Below, in pieces: positions 18,939 through 28,496 of a DNA stretch of 64,000 nt. The number at the start of each line of letters is the position of its first letter. Within the stretch, counting starts at the first letter, position 1. Under the pieces are notes generated by a model that saw only the letters and a list, made by a program, of their open reading frames with translations, searched no databases and was not told the origin of the DNA. A program made the position numbers and the translations under genes. The DNA is from Prolixibacteraceae bacterium (GTDB taxonomy: Bacteria; Bacteroidota; Bacteroidia; Bacteroidales; Prolixibacteraceae): positions 45,742 through 109,741 of the forward strand of contig JAOARB010000001.1 in the NCBI GenBank assembly GCA_025210775.1, given 5' to 3'.

Positions 18939-19259
18939 ATGAAATTCTTAAAATTATTATTGCCTCTTTTTCTTTTGTTCGCTATCGTAACTCCATCTCA
19001 GGCTAAGAAAGCTAAGAAGGTGAAGACCGTAACTTATGTCTGTTCTATCGATTGTGACCATTGTAAAAAAACAATCCTAAAAAATATCCCTTATGAAAAG
19101 GGGGTTAAGAATGTTGAGGTGGACTTGGCTACCAAAGAGGTGAAGGTCTCTTTCCGTGTTGATAAAACCGACGATAAGAAAATTGAGGATGCAATTGAAA
19201 AATTAGGTTATACAGCCGAAGTTAAAAAAGCTTGTTGCGCTGAAAAGCATAAAAAATAA
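18939..19259 (+). CDS. Exported heavy-metal-associated (HMA) domain protein
   Basis: 106 residues: signal peptide (to about residue 22, SQA), a Lys-rich linker, and one HMA fold of about 70 residues. The metal motif reads CSIDCDHC (Cys35, Cys39, Cys42) instead of plain GMTCxxC; the CDHC part is the usual CxxC. A second CC pair lies at the C-terminus (ACCAEKH). It probably binds Cu(I) or a similar soft metal in the periplasm and passes it on from the TonB receptor encoded 19 bp upstream. Ends the operon at a clear terminator. Confidence 0.82.
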   Translation: MKFLKLLLPLFLLFAIVTPSQAKKAKKVKTVTYVCSIDCDHCKKTILKNIPYEKGVKNVEVDLATKEVKVSFRVDKTDDKKIEDAIEKLGYTAEVKKACCAEKHKK

Positions 19260-19283
19260 TCTATCCTGTTGGGTTAAATAAAA

Positions 19284-19317
19284 AATGTTTCTACAATTTT
19301 GTAGGAACATTTTTTTT
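19284..19317 (+). terminator. Terminator of the metal-uptake operon
   Basis: AATGTTTCTACA pairs with TGTAGGAACATT (one G-T pair) around a short T-rich loop, followed by seven Ts. Confidence 0.85.
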
Positions 19318-19331
19318 AAAACTAATTACCC

Positions 19332-20153
19332 ATGAAGACACGATTACTTCTCTTATTTGCTCTTTTGCTGCAAATAAACTCTCTTTGGGCTGCAAGAGTG
19401 GATACCATCCAAGTGAAAGCTCATAAGATGAATAAACAGATAAAAAATGTAGTTATCCTACCTGAAGACTATTCTGAGTCGAGCCATTATCCTGTATTAT
19501 ATCTCCTACACGGTGCTACCGATAATTACCGATCTTGGATTACTAAATGCCCTGTAATAAAAGATTATGCCGATCGTTATCAAATGATTATTGTATGTCC
19601 TGATGGTGGTTATACCAGTTGGTATTTTGATAGTCCTATAGATAAAAAGATGCAATATGAATCTTATATTACAAAAGACTTGGTCTCTTTTGTTGATAAA
19701 AACTATGCTACGGTAGAGAAAAGAGAAGGTCGTGCCATTTTAGGCTTAAGTATGGGAGGCCATGGTGCTTTATATCTTGCCTTTAGACACCAAGATATGT
19801 GGTCTATTGCTGGTAGTATGAGTGGTGGTGTAGATTTTACCCCTTTCCCTTTGAATTGGGACATACCAAAACGTCTTGGAGCTTATGCTGCTAATAGAGA
19901 GCGATGGGAAAAGAATACCGTTATCGATCAGGTTTACCTTCTTACTCCTCATGCCCTTAAGATTAAATTTGATTGTGGACGAGAGGACTTCTTCTTTAAT
20001 GTAAATAATGCCCTTCATAAGAAACTAGACTACTGTAATATTCCACATGAATTTACTGTACGACCAGGTAACCATAACTGGGACTATTGGAGAAATGCAA
20101 TCAAATATCAATTGATCTTTATTGATGATTGTTTTAAACACCCTTCGCATTAA
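19332..20153 (+). CDS. Exported esterase (esterase D/tributyrin-esterase type)
   Basis: 273 residues with a signal peptide (LLLLFALLLQINSLWAA). Alpha/beta-hydrolase core: YLLHGATDNYRSW (oxyanion region near residue 60), nucleophile elbow GLSMGGHGA (Ser at about 143), acid near FDCGREDFFF and the histidine in PGNHNWDYW. This is the COG0627 esterase family, which includes S-formylglutathione hydrolases, acetyl-xylan and feruloyl esterases. Periplasmic location from the signal peptide argues for a polysaccharide-side-chain or lipid-ester substrate instead of S-formylglutathione. Monocistronic between two terminators. Confidence 0.82.
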   Translation: MKTRLLLLFALLLQINSLWAARVDTIQVKAHKMNKQIKNVVILPEDYSESSHYPVLYLLHGATDNYRSWITKCPVIKDYADRYQMIIVCPDGGYTSWYFDSPIDKKMQYESYITKDLVSFVDKNYATVEKREGRAILGLSMGGHGALYLAFRHQDMWSIAGSMSGGVDFTPFPLNWDIPKRLGAYAANRERWEKNTVIDQVYLLTPHALKIKFDCGREDFFFNVNNALHKKLDYCNIPHEFTVRPGNHNWDYWRNAIKYQLIFIDDCFKHPSH

Positions 20154-20280
20154 TTTTGTGATAGTCGGTATATTGTTCGTTCGCTGCTATCTTTTCCTCG
20201 ATGATTAGCAAAAAACTACAATATCCTTTCTGATGTTTGTTATTTGTGCAGATGGCTTATATTGGAAAATAATAGAACAA

Positions 20281-20313
20281 AAAAAGCGACCATCGTATGA
20301 TGATCGCTTTTAT
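20281..20313. terminator. Bidirectional hairpin terminator
   Basis: AAAAGCGAnCATC pairs with TGATGATCGCTTTT, with A and T tracts on either side. It lies between the convergent esterase and Zn-ribbon genes. Confidence 0.8.
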
Positions 20314-20332
20314 TATTTTGTAGTATCGTTAC

Positions 20333-21088
20333 TTATTCTCCGATTACAAGATCTTCAAGAGAAGTAAGGATATCTTTATCAACTAGGATACGTCCACAGT
20401 ACTCACAAACGATAATCTTCTTACGAGAAGAAATATCAAGGTGTCTTTGTGGTGGAATTTTATTGAAACATCCGCCACAAGCATCTCTTTGTACAGTAAC
20501 AACAGAAAGACCGTTTCTTGCATTAGAACGAATACGTTTGAATGCAATCAATAGACGCTCTTCGATCATCTCTTCAATCTTAGCTGCTTTCTTGTTTAGA
20601 AGTTCTTCTTCTACTGCAGTCTCAGAAGAGATGTCATTAAGTTCTTTACGTTTGTTTTCAAGATCGATAGTACGCTCTTCGTAACGAGACTTAGCATCTT
20701 TGATTTGTTGTGCTTTCGCTTTTGACTCTACATTGAATTCTTTGATTCTTTTTTCAGCTAATTCAATCTCTAGAGTTTGGAACTCGATCTCTTTAGATAG
20801 GGAATCAAATTCACGGTTGTTTCTAACGTTGTTTTGTTGCTCCGTGTATTTTTTGATTAGCTCTTGAGATTCTTTGATAGCATTCTTCTTGTTTGTAACA
20901 GCCGTGTCAAGGTTTTTAACCTCTTCTTTATATTTAGCGATACGAGTCTCAAGACCTGCTAGTTCGTCTTCTAAATCTTGAACTTCTAGAGGAAGTTCCC
21001 CACGAAGTGTCTTGATTTTGTCAATCTCAGAAACAACTTGTTGAAGTTCGTAAAGTGCTCTTAGTTTTTCTTCAACAGTAATGTCCAT
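20333..21088 (-). CDS. Coiled-coil protein with C-terminal zinc ribbon
   Basis: About 251 residues from the ATG at 21088 (MDITVEEKLRALYELQQ), where family members usually begin; an in-frame ATG at 21148 would add 20 residues that look unconserved. Residues 20-175 form a long antiparallel coiled coil. The C-terminus holds a C4 zinc ribbon (CGGCFNKIP ... CEYCGRIL). This is the CT398/YbgI-partner type of nucleic-acid-binding zinc-ribbon protein. In Bacteroidota it is found beside a Nif3 gene, as here (146 bp from the Nif3 start codon side). The molecular function is not established; the pairing suggests a shared process. Confidence 0.75.
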   Translation of the reverse strand: MDITVEEKLRALYELQQVVSEIDKIKTLRGELPLEVQDLEDELAGLETRIAKYKEEVKNLDTAVTNKKNAIKESQELIKKYTEQQNNVRNNREFDSLSKEIEFQTLEIELAEKRIKEFNVESKAKAQQIKDAKSRYEERTIDLENKRKELNDISSETAVEEELLNKKAAKIEEMIEERLLIAFKRIRSNARNGLSVVTVQRDACGGCFNKIPPQRHLDISSRKKIIVCEYCGRILVDKDILTSLEDLVIGE

Positions 21089-21234
21089 TTCACCGGGCCT
21101 TGTATTGTGCAGATTCATCTCTAAAATATTTATATTGTCCGACAACATATTTCCATAGGGGGATTAAAACCTTAAGGAATTATATGTCTTGAAAAAACTT
21201 TTTCTTCTTAAATCCTTTTCTTAAACTATGAATG

Positions 21235-22347
21235 TTATGACTCCCTAATAAAGTAATTTACTGCATTAGAGGATATATTTGACATTCGAACTGCAAAGTT
21301 AGGTATTTTTTTTGTAAGTATTTCATAAAAAACCTCTTTAGTAAACTGTTCGCTCTCAAAATGTCCAATGTCTGCGATAATAATCTTCTCTTCGGCATTG
21401 AAAAAATCGTGATATTTTACATCTCCTGTGATGAAAATATCTGCTTTTTGCCTTATGGCATCATTAAGAAATGAGATGCCTGCTCCTCCACATATTGCTA
21501 CATTTTGGATCTTTTCGTGACATATATTGGAGTGCTTAATGACGGGAATGTCAAATAGTTTACTTAGTTTTTCTAAGAATTCTTTTGAATCGATAGGTTC
21601 CGGAAGGGTCCCTTTCATGCCAAGACCAGAGGTGATCTCGTTGTTTTTTGTTTCGATGAGATCGTAAGCTACCTCTTCATATGGATGCACTTTTTTTAGT
21701 GCTTGTATAAATGAAGCGACTTCTGATTGTTTTAGAAGACATTCATATCTTACTTCTTCTACCTCTTCTAGTTTGTCGCAAGAACCAATGTATGGGGTGG
21801 ATCCTTGAAGTGGCTTGAAGCGACCTGTACCTTTGGTTGAGAAACTGCAACTATCATAATTGCCTATTTTACCATATCCCATTGTTGCCAATGTATCGAT
21901 GACTTCTTGTTGATGGGTTGCAGGGATAAAAGTGGTTACCTTAACCAAAGGGGAGTAGGTTGGGTGTAATATCTGTTGTTCTTTAAGTCCAATGATATCT
22001 GCAATCTTGCTGTTTACACCTCCATAAACAGAGTCTAGGTTGGTGTGGGATGCATAGATGGCAATGTCATTCTTTATGGCTTTAATGACACATCTTTCTA
22101 CCAGATTTTTGCCATTAAGTTTTTTTAGACCAGAGAAAATAATGGGATGGTGTGCAATAATTATGTCACATTTCTGCTCTATGGCTTCGTCAATAATCTC
22201 TTCTGTTACGTCTAAGGTGATTAGTGCTTGACTTACATTCTGTTTTGGATCACCAATAATAAGTCCAGCATTATCATAGGATTCTTGAAGATGTAGTGGT
22301 GCTACCTCTTCGATAGCATCAATGATTTGTTGTACTGTGATCATCAA
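21235..22347 (-). CDS. Nif3-like dinuclear metal centre protein (GTP cyclohydrolase I type 2 / YqfO)
   Basis: 370 residues: N-terminal Nif3 part (LQESYDNAGLIIGD; metal ligands in IIAHHPIIFSG), an inserted PII-like/CutA-like domain of about 100 residues (VKVTTFIPATHQQEVIDTL ... HPYEEVAYDL), and the C-terminal Nif3 part with GDVKYHDFF and DIGHFESE. The inserted domain marks the YqfO-type long form. The proteins form hexamers with a dimetal site; the reaction is uncertain. The start overlaps the end of the upstream MerR gene by 29 bp, implying translational coupling. Confidence 0.88.
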   Translation of the reverse strand: MMITVQQIIDAIEEVAPLHLQESYDNAGLIIGDPKQNVSQALITLDVTEEIIDEAIEQKCDIIIAHHPIIFSGLKKLNGKNLVERCVIKAIKNDIAIYASHTNLDSVYGGVNSKIADIIGLKEQQILHPTYSPLVKVTTFIPATHQQEVIDTLATMGYGKIGNYDSCSFSTKGTGRFKPLQGSTPYIGSCDKLEEVEEVRYECLLKQSEVASFIQALKKVHPYEEVAYDLIETKNNEITSGLGMKGTLPEPIDSKEFLEKLSKLFDIPVIKHSNICHEKIQNVAICGGAGISFLNDAIRQKADIFITGDVKYHDFFNAEEKIIIADIGHFESEQFTKEVFYEILTKKIPNFAVRMSNISSNAVNYFIRES

Positions 22348-22681
22348 TATTATTTTTTAGTTCTAGTTGATCTCTTAAATCAACGAGTTGTTCTCTTATC
22401 TTAAGTAGTTTGCTTATCACTTCTGTAGAAGGGTCTTCTCCTTGATAGTGTTCTTTAAGCTTTTGTTGGGCTCCCTTTAAAGTCATCCCTTTTTCCTTTA
22501 CAAAATGGTAGACGAGCTTAAGTGTTTCTATGTCTTTAGGAGTATAAAGACGATTGCCCTTTTTGTTTTTGTATGGTTTGATTTGCTTAAAAGTGTTTGA
22601 CCAGTAACGAATTAAGGAGACGTTTACTTCGAACATCTCCGCTACTTCACCAATTGCATAGTATGTTTTAAGGTCTTTCAT
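22319..22681 (-). CDS. MerR-family transcriptional regulator
   Basis: 120 residues. An N-terminal MerR winged helix (YAIGEVAEMFEVNVSLIRYWSN ... KNKKGNRLYTPKDIETL) is followed by a helical region (MTLKGAQQKL) and a short dimerisation helix. No C-terminal effector domain and no cysteines for metal sensing, so it belongs to the small MerR group common in Bacteroidota. It overlaps and precedes the Nif3 gene, so the two are probably co-transcribed; whether it regulates them cannot be seen. Confidence 0.85.
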   Translation of the reverse strand: MKDLKTYYAIGEVAEMFEVNVSLIRYWSNTFKQIKPYKNKKGNRLYTPKDIETLKLVYHFVKEKGMTLKGAQQKLKEHYQGEDPSTEVISKLLKIREQLVDLRDQLELKNNIDDHSTTNH

Positions 22682-22743
22682 AAGGGCAAATCAATCTTTT
22701 ATCGTAGATCTTAATTTAAAGTAATCTTTCTAAAGTTACAATA

Positions 22744-22766
22744 CAAAGTTGATTATCTCAACTTTG
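22744..22766. promoter_or_regulatory. Perfect dyad upstream of the MerR gene
   Basis: CAAAGTTGA and TCAACTTTG (22744-22752, 22758-22766) are perfect inverted repeats around a 5-nt spacer. The site is 62 bp upstream of the MerR ATG and 13 bp past the stop of the M23 peptidase. There is no T tract, so an operator (perhaps for the MerR protein) is as likely as a terminator. Confidence 0.5.
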
Positions 22767-22779
22767 TGTTGAATAAACT

Positions 22780-23751
22780 TTAGTCAAAAGATTGTCCCAT
22801 GTTGGATGAGTATTCAATCATCTTTTCATACTCCTCGGCTGTTAAGTCTTGGAAATAGAAGTTCTGAGGATTGACAGCTCTTTTGTTTTTGTGTACCTCG
22901 TAGTGAAGGTGAGGACCAGTAGATTTACCTGTACTACCAACAAACCCAATGACATCTCCACGGTGTACTTTTTGTCCTTGTTTGACGTTAAATTTGCTCA
23001 TATGAGCATAAAGCGTTTCGTATCCATATCCATGATCAACCAGAATGTGAAGACCATATCCTACTTTACTTTTGATTACTTTTCGAACAACGCCGTTACC
23101 TGTCGAGAATATCTCTGTCCCAATAGGAGCAGAGAAGTCCATCCCGTAGTGAAATTTCGGAATCTTGTAGATAGGATCGACACGCATACCCCATCCTGAA
23201 GCAGCTCTTTTAAGGTCTTTGTTTGAGATTGGTTGAATGGAAGGAATGCAGGTAAGCATTTTCTCTTTATTCAAAGCCATATCTAGTACTTCATCGTAAC
23301 TCTTGGATTGTATGTATAACTGTTTGAAAAGTGTATTAATCTTTGCAGAAGTTGTTTCTGTCAATTTCTCATCTTCAGCTTCAGAAAGTTCTGCAAACTT
23401 ATTGACATCATCGAAATTTACTTCTTGTAGTTTTGAAGGAATAGGGTCGGCTTCGAAAATAACCCTGTATATATTGTTATCCCTGTATTGTACATCTTTT
23501 AGAATCTCAGACATCTGTTTCATGTCTTTATTCATCAGAACAAATTGATTCTTTAACTTTTCATTCTTCTTTATAAGTTCGAGCTCTTTGTCTGTTTGAA
23601 ATAGCTTAGTGGTCAGAAAAGATATAACCAAAGCAAAGATAAAACTACTCCCAAGAAAGTAGGCTGTTCGTTTCATCCTCTCCTTGAAATTAATTTCAAC
23701 TTTATCGTAGCTTAGCGTTTCTGGGTTAAACCTATAATTATCATTGGCCAT
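22780..23751 (-). CDS. M23-family (LytM-like) metallopeptidase, membrane-anchored
   Basis: 323 residues: cytoplasmic N-terminus, one membrane helix (about 30-48: AYFLGSSFIFALVISFL), a coiled-coil stalk (50-130), and a C-terminal peptidase domain. Zinc ligands: HYGMD (His and Asp near residue 202-206) and HLHYE near 285, with the supporting histidine in LYAHMS. These enzymes cut peptidoglycan cross-links or, as divisome factors, activate amidases; all catalytic ligands are present, so it is probably active. It is divergent from alaS. Confidence 0.88.
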   Translation of the reverse strand: MANDNYRFNPETLSYDKVEINFKERMKRTAYFLGSSFIFALVISFLTTKLFQTDKELELIKKNEKLKNQFVLMNKDMKQMSEILKDVQYRDNNIYRVIFEADPIPSKLQEVNFDDVNKFAELSEAEDEKLTETTSAKINTLFKQLYIQSKSYDEVLDMALNKEKMLTCIPSIQPISNKDLKRAASGWGMRVDPIYKIPKFHYGMDFSAPIGTEIFSTGNGVVRKVIKSKVGYGLHILVDHGYGYETLYAHMSKFNVKQGQKVHRGDVIGFVGSTGKSTGPHLHYEVHKNKRAVNPQNFYFQDLTAEEYEKMIEYSSNMGQSFD

Positions 23752-23802
23752 GAACGAATGATTTTTATCGTATTCTATTGAGTAATTGTTATTGAAATAA
23801 TC

Positions 23803-23810
23803 TAAATTTG
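23803..23810 (+). promoter_or_regulatory. Bacteroidota -7 box, candidate alaS promoter
   Basis: TAAATTTG matches TAnnTTTG. A TTG at 23778-23780 lies 22 bp upstream as a possible -33 element. The leader to the alaS start would be about 130 nt. Confidence 0.45.
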
Positions 23811-23948
23811 CAAACTTAAGAGATTATTCCTTTTTTTATCGATCTTGTCGGCAAATGTAATAAAATAATTCTTCATTATGTTGACAAGCCTTTGTTAAAG
23901 GAATTTTAAAGGTATAGAATTGAAATTTATAATCAAAAATATAGTATC

Positions 23949-26570
23949 GTGAATTCAAAAGAGATTAGGCAGACCTTTTTAGACTTCTTTGCCTCTAAAG
24001 GGCATGAGATTGTTCCTTCTGCACCCATGGTAGTGAAAAACGATCCTACATTGATGTTTACCAATGCAGGGATGAATCAGTTTAAAGATATTTTTCTAGG
24101 TAATTCCGCCGCCAAATCTTCGAGAGTCTCTGATACTCAAAAGTGTTTGCGCGTTTCAGGAAAACATAATGACTTAGAGGAAGTAGGACATGATACTTAC
24201 CACCATACGATGTTTGAAATGCTTGGAAACTGGTCTTTTGGAGATTACTTCAAAGAAGAGGCTATCGATTGGGCATGGGAACTTCTAGTGGATAAATTTA
24301 ATGTTCCTGTAGATCGTCTTTATGTTACGGTTTTTGAAGGATCTAAAGCGGATGGTGTCCCTTTTGATCAAGGTGCTTTTGATTTTTGGAAAAGACATTT
24401 GCCAGAGGATCGCATTATCAATGGAAACAAGAAGGATAACTTCTGGGAAATGGGAGAAACAGGTCCTTGTGGTCCTTGTTCTGAAATCCATATTGATATT
24501 CGTTCGGATGAAGAGCGTGCAAAAGTGGATGGATTAACATTGGTTAATCAAGATCACCCTCAGGTAATTGAGATATGGAACTTGGTTTTTATGCAGTTCA
24601 ACCGTATGGCGGATGGATCATTAGAACCTCTTCCTAAAACACACGTGGATACAGGTATGGGCTTTGAGCGTCTTTGTATGGTGCTTCAAGGTAAACAATC
24701 GAATTATGATACCGATCTTTTTACTCCAATGATTCACAAATTGGAAAGCCTTTCTGGTAAGAAATATGGAGAGGATGAAAAGGTAGATATTGCAATGCGT
24801 GTGATCAGTGATCATATTCGTACTGTTGCTTTTGCTATTGCAGATGCGCAGTTGCCTTCAAATAACAAAGCGGGATATGTTATTCGTCGTATTCTTCGTC
24901 GTGCCGTACGTTATGGTTACACTTTCTTAGGCTTCCGTCAGGCTTTCATGTATCAGCTTGTGGATGCTCTTTCTGATCTAATGGGGGAAGCATTCCCAGA
25001 GATTGTACAACAGAAAGATTTGATTGTAAAAGTAACTAAGGAAGAAGAAGATTCTTTCCTACGTACTTTGGAAACAGGTATTCGACTTCTAGAGCGTATC
25101 ATCAAGGAGACACAACAAGAAGGAAAAGAAACTGTTAAAGGTTTGGTTGCTTTTGAATTGTATGATACTTATGGTTTCCCTCTAGATTTAACAGAATTGA
25201 TTGCTCGTGAGCATAATATGTCTGTTGATATTGAAGGGTTTAACCTTGCGATGGAAGAGCAAAAGAATCGTTCTCGTAATGCCGCTTCTCAAGAGTTGTC
25301 TGACTGGACTTTTGTAAGCGAAGAGATGGATTCTCAATTTGTAGGGTATGATGCTACTTCTACGGACGTTCATATCCTTCGTTACAGACAAGTAAAACAA
25401 AAGAAAAAATCATTCTTCCAAGTGGTATTAGATGTGACTCCTTTCTACGGTGAATCCGGAGGACAGGTTGGAGATACAGGATATCTTGAAGTGAATGATA
25501 AGAAATATTACGTGGTAGATACTAAAAAGGAAAATAACCTTACGGTACATATCATGGAAGAGATGCCAGAAGATACTTCTGCTACATTTAATGCTGTAGT
25601 TAACATGGAGTATCGTTTGGCTATTACAAACAACCATACTGCAACCCATATCTTAGATTATGCTTTAAGAACTGTATTGGGTAGTCATGTGGAGCAAAAA
25701 GGTTCGTTGGTTACTGCTGATAGCCTTCGTTTTGATTTCTCTCACTTCCAGAAAGTGACAGATGAAGAGATCGTACGAATTCAAGAAGTAGCTAACGAGA
25801 TGATTCGGTCAAATTACACACAAGAGGAATTCCGTTCTATCCCAATGAAAGAAGCTGAACAGATGGGGGCTATTGCACTTTTCGGTGAAAAGTATGGTGA
25901 CCATGTTCGTGTAATTAAATTTGGTGATAGTATTGAGCTTTGTGGTGGAACTCACGCTGCTGGTACTGGACAAATAGGATCATTGGTAATTGTTTCAGAA
26001 TCGTCTATTTCTGCTGGAGTACGTCGTATTGAAGCTATTACTGCTAAAAATGCAGAAGCTCATTACCAAGAGCAAGCAGATCTTGTAAAAGAGTTGAAAG
26101 CGTTACTTAACAATCCAAAAGATGCTGTAGTTGCTTTGAATAACTTGTTAAGTGAGAATGCATCTGCTGCGAAGAAAATAGAAGGTTTCCAAAAAGAGGC
26201 AGCACAGAAAGTGAAGAAAGATCTTTTGGACTCTATGACTGAAGTGAATGGCGTTAATTTGATTAAAGGTCTTGTTTCAGTAGATTCAGCTGGTTCGATT
26301 AAAGATATCGCTTTCCAATTAAAAGGAGAGGTAGAAAACCTTTGTTTCATTGTTGGTGCAGACATCGCAGGTAAACCAAATCTAACAGTCATGATCTCTG
26401 ATAACTTGGTTAAAGAGAAAGATCTAAACGCTGGACAGATTATTAGAGAAGTAGCCAAACTTATTCAAGGTGGTGGAGGTGGACAGCCATTCTTTGCAAC
26501 CGCAGGTGGTAAGAATGTTGCTGGATTACCAGAAGCTATTGATGCAGCAGTAGCTATTGTTTGTAAATAA
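23949..26570 (+). CDS. alaS: Alanine--tRNA ligase
   Basis: 873 residues, normal length, starting with GTG. Catalytic core motifs [15 protein letters not shown] and TGMGFERL, the anticodon-independent tRNA-recognition region, the editing domain with [12 protein letters not shown] and [13 protein letters not shown] (zinc site HxxxH and CxxxH), and a C-terminal C-Ala domain ending in [16 protein letters not shown]. It charges tRNA-Ala and hydrolyses mis-charged Ser/Gly. Divergent from the M23 peptidase, followed 21 bp later by the SEC-C gene. Confidence 0.96.
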   Translation: MNSKEIRQTFLDFFASKGHEIVPSAPMVVKNDPTLMFTNAGMNQFKDIFLGNSAAKSSRVSDTQKCLRVSGKHNDLEEVGHDTYHHTMFEMLGNWSFGDYFKEEAIDWAWELLVDKFNVPVDRLYVTVFEGSKADGVPFDQGAFDFWKRHLPEDRIINGNKKDNFWEMGETGPCGPCSEIHIDIRSDEERAKVDGLTLVNQDHPQVIEIWNLVFMQFNRMADGSLEPLPKTHVDTGMGFERLCMVLQGKQSNYDTDLFTPMIHKLESLSGKKYGEDEKVDIAMRVISDHIRTVAFAIADAQLPSNNKAGYVIRRILRRAVRYGYTFLGFRQAFMYQLVDALSDLMGEAFPEIVQQKDLIVKVTKEEEDSFLRTLETGIRLLERIIKETQQEGKETVKGLVAFELYDTYGFPLDLTELIAREHNMSVDIEGFNLAMEEQKNRSRNAASQELSDWTFVSEEMDSQFVGYDATSTDVHILRYRQVKQKKKSFFQVVLDVTPFYGESGGQVGDTGYLEVNDKKYYVVDTKKENNLTVHIMEEMPEDTSATFNAVVNMEYRLAITNNHTATHILDYALRTVLGSHVEQKGSLVTADSLRFDFSHFQKVTDEEIVRIQEVANEMIRSNYTQEEFRSIPMKEAEQMGAIALFGEKYGDHVRVIKFGDSIELCGGTHAAGTGQIGSLVIVSESSISAGVRRIEAITAKNAEAHYQEQADLVKELKALLNNPKDAVVALNNLLSENASAAKKIEGFQKEAAQKVKKDLLDSMTEVNGVNLIKGLVSVDSAGSIKDIAFQLKGEVENLCFIVGADIAGKPNLTVMISDNLVKEKDLNAGQIIREVAKLIQGGGGGQPFFATAGGKNVAGLPEAIDAAVAIVCK

Positions 26571-26591
26571 AAGATGGAATAATTAGAAAGC

Positions 26592-27428
26592 ATGGATAAA
26601 AATAAAGCTTTTGAAATATTAGATACCCAGCGTTATGGTATTCCTTATGAAGCAATTGCATTCCTTCGAGGTTTAGAGAAGGATGTAGAAGTGGAAGCTA
26701 AGATTATCGAGCGTATAAAGGGAGCATATAATGAGGATGTGATTCTTGGAAATAGTTCTAAGCAAACGTATCATTCAGCTTTATGGTATTGTATTGTTGC
26801 GGAGAACCATCTTTCTTTAGAGATCGTGGAATGGATCGCAAAACTGTTCTCTAGTGAGGCTATTCCTGATTGGGATATGCTAAACGAGCAGTTGTTATAT
26901 CTGGTTGGTGCTTCTTCGTCGAAGTTCCCAGAGGCAGTAGATAGCTATTTAGATGCTATTCGTAAAGCGATCAAATTAGACGATCCGAAGCCTCCGTATA
27001 TGTATCTTTATGAGTCGGTCTTTTTTGTTTCTACTACAGCACAACAGGAGAAAGTACTTTCTTTATTAAAAGAAAATATTGATCGTAAATCATTGTTTTC
27101 GGTTATGTTGGCTGAAAAAGGATATGATTGGGCAAAAGCTACAATTGAGGAGCTTAAGAATGCTCATGGAGAGAAGCATAGCAAAGGGAGTGAAGGATAT
27201 CATACCTTGGAAGAATACAATTATGCATTGTCTATCATTGATCAAAATGTAAAAGCACAATGTTTCTTCTCTATGCGACCAGAATGGGATGTTCATTATA
27301 AAGGGTTGGAACCAATGTTTATTGAACAAGAAGCTCCTTCATTGATGGACCTTTCTAAGGTTGGAAGAAATGACCTTTGTCCATGTGGTTCAGGAAAGAA
27401 ATATAAAAAATGTTGTTTGAGAAATTAA
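26592..27428 (+). CDS. DUF1186-type protein with C-terminal SEC-C zinc motif
   Basis: 278 residues. The body (1-240) is helical and HEAT-like, matching the DUF1186 group by its FLRGLEKD and PPYMYLYES stretches, though I hold this name loosely. The last 20 residues are a full SEC-C metal-binding motif ([18 protein letters not shown]). SEC-C motifs bind zinc and in SecA contact SecB and ribosomes; here the role is unknown. It lies 21 bp after alaS and is probably co-transcribed. Ends at a strong terminator. Confidence 0.7.
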   Translation: MDKNKAFEILDTQRYGIPYEAIAFLRGLEKDVEVEAKIIERIKGAYNEDVILGNSSKQTYHSALWYCIVAENHLSLEIVEWIAKLFSSEAIPDWDMLNEQLLYLVGASSSKFPEAVDSYLDAIRKAIKLDDPKPPYMYLYESVFFVSTTAQQEKVLSLLKENIDRKSLFSVMLAEKGYDWAKATIEELKNAHGEKHSKGSEGYHTLEEYNYALSIIDQNVKAQCFFSMRPEWDVHYKGLEPMFIEQEAPSLMDLSKVGRNDLCPCGSGKKYKKCCLRN

Positions 27429-27450
27429 ACACCATTTGAAGATATACTTA

Positions 27451-27483
27451 AAGGCAGAGGGTTTTGATCCTCTGCCTTTTTTA
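27451..27483 (+). terminator. Terminator of the alaS operon
   Basis: AAGGCAGAGG pairs with CCTCTGCCTT, followed by a T-rich tail. Confidence 0.9.
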
Positions 27484-27497
27484 TTTTACTAGTATAT

Positions 27498-27536
27498 AAA
27501 AAAGCCTTTCTTACAAAAGAGAAGAAAGGCTTTTTA
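27498..27536 (-). terminator. Terminator of the NmrA-like gene
   Basis: AAAAAGCCTTTCTT pairs with AAGAAAGGCTTTTT around a short loop, with T tracts in both directions. It lies 24 bp past the stop of the minus-strand gene. Confidence 0.8.
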
Positions 27537-27559
27537 TGTTTCTATCATCAAGAGAAAAG

Positions 27560-28417
27560 TTAGAACTCTTCTTTAATATATGTTTCGATTGCTCTAGGTT
27601 CTTTTCCCATATATTGGGCGAAATCAGTAGAGATAAAATCGGATTTACCTAGCTTGATACGGTTACAAACGGCACTCATCTGTATGATCAGTTGAATGGA
27701 GAATTTCTCTTTTACCTTTTCACGTATAAACTTAATAGCAGAAGGTTTGGTATAGGTGATCTTTTTCTTCATATGAGTAGAAATCATCTCAGCTACTTCA
27801 TAGAAATTATAGCTTTTAGATCCAGTAACTTCTAGATGTTTATTGATGAATTTTTCTTGATCTAAAGCACTATAAGTCATCTCTACAACATCACGTATAT
27901 CTGTGAAATTGGCTTTACCTGAACCAGCTGTCATAGTGATAGTTTGTCTTTTAAGAATCTCCTTCTTATTGAGTCTTGAAATATTTTGCATAAAGAACCC
28001 TGATCGGATAATTGTATATGGTATTCCTGATTCAATAATATATTTCTCCACACTAAGGTGAGGTATCATTTTACTCTTTTCTGTGTTGGTTACAGATAAA
28101 AAGATGATATGTTTAATATTCTTTCTTTTGGCTACTTCGATGAGTGGAAGAATATAGCGTTTGGTATTTTTTAACGCAGGAGGCCTTACTAATACCAATT
28201 TCGTTATTCCTTCTAGTGCATCTTCAAATGTTTGTGTATTGAAAAAGTCAAAAGGTCGTATTTGATATTGACTAATTAGTTGATCTTTTTTGGCTTCCTT
28301 TTCTCTTCGTACACCTGCAATGATATTTTTATCATTGCTTGGTATTTCTTGGATATACGAAAGAAGATGTCTTCCGAAAAATCCAGTACTGCCTGTGATT
28401 AATATATTTTCTTTCAC
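27560..28417 (-). CDS. NAD(P)-binding NmrA-like protein (atypical SDR)
   Basis: 285 residues. The Rossmann dinucleotide motif ITGSTGFFGRHLL is at the N-terminus, with LVLVRPPAL, IIFLSVTNTEKS and the IRSGFFMQN stretch typical of the NmrA/HSCARG group. The YxxxK catalytic pair of true reductases is not evident (SVEKYIIESG sits in its place), so it may sense NADP(H) or reduce a small substrate. It follows the acyl-CoA ligase genes on the same strand after a 79-bp gap and could be in their operon; the context does not define a reaction. Confidence 0.75.
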   Translation of the reverse strand: MKENILITGSTGFFGRHLLSYIQEIPSNDKNIIAGVRREKEAKKDQLISQYQIRPFDFFNTQTFEDALEGITKLVLVRPPALKNTKRYILPLIEVAKRKNIKHIIFLSVTNTEKSKMIPHLSVEKYIIESGIPYTIIRSGFFMQNISRLNKKEILKRQTITMTAGSGKANFTDIRDVVEMTYSALDQEKFINKHLEVTGSKSYNFYEVAEMISTHMKKKITYTKPSAIKFIREKVKEKFSIQLIIQMSAVCNRIKLGKSDFISTDFAQYMGKEPRAIETYIKEEF

Positions 28418-28496
28418 GAGAATAACCCTCTATTAGTTTCTGAAATCACTGATTCATATTACAAATTGTATGACAATCTAACTCAATATTCTGGAT

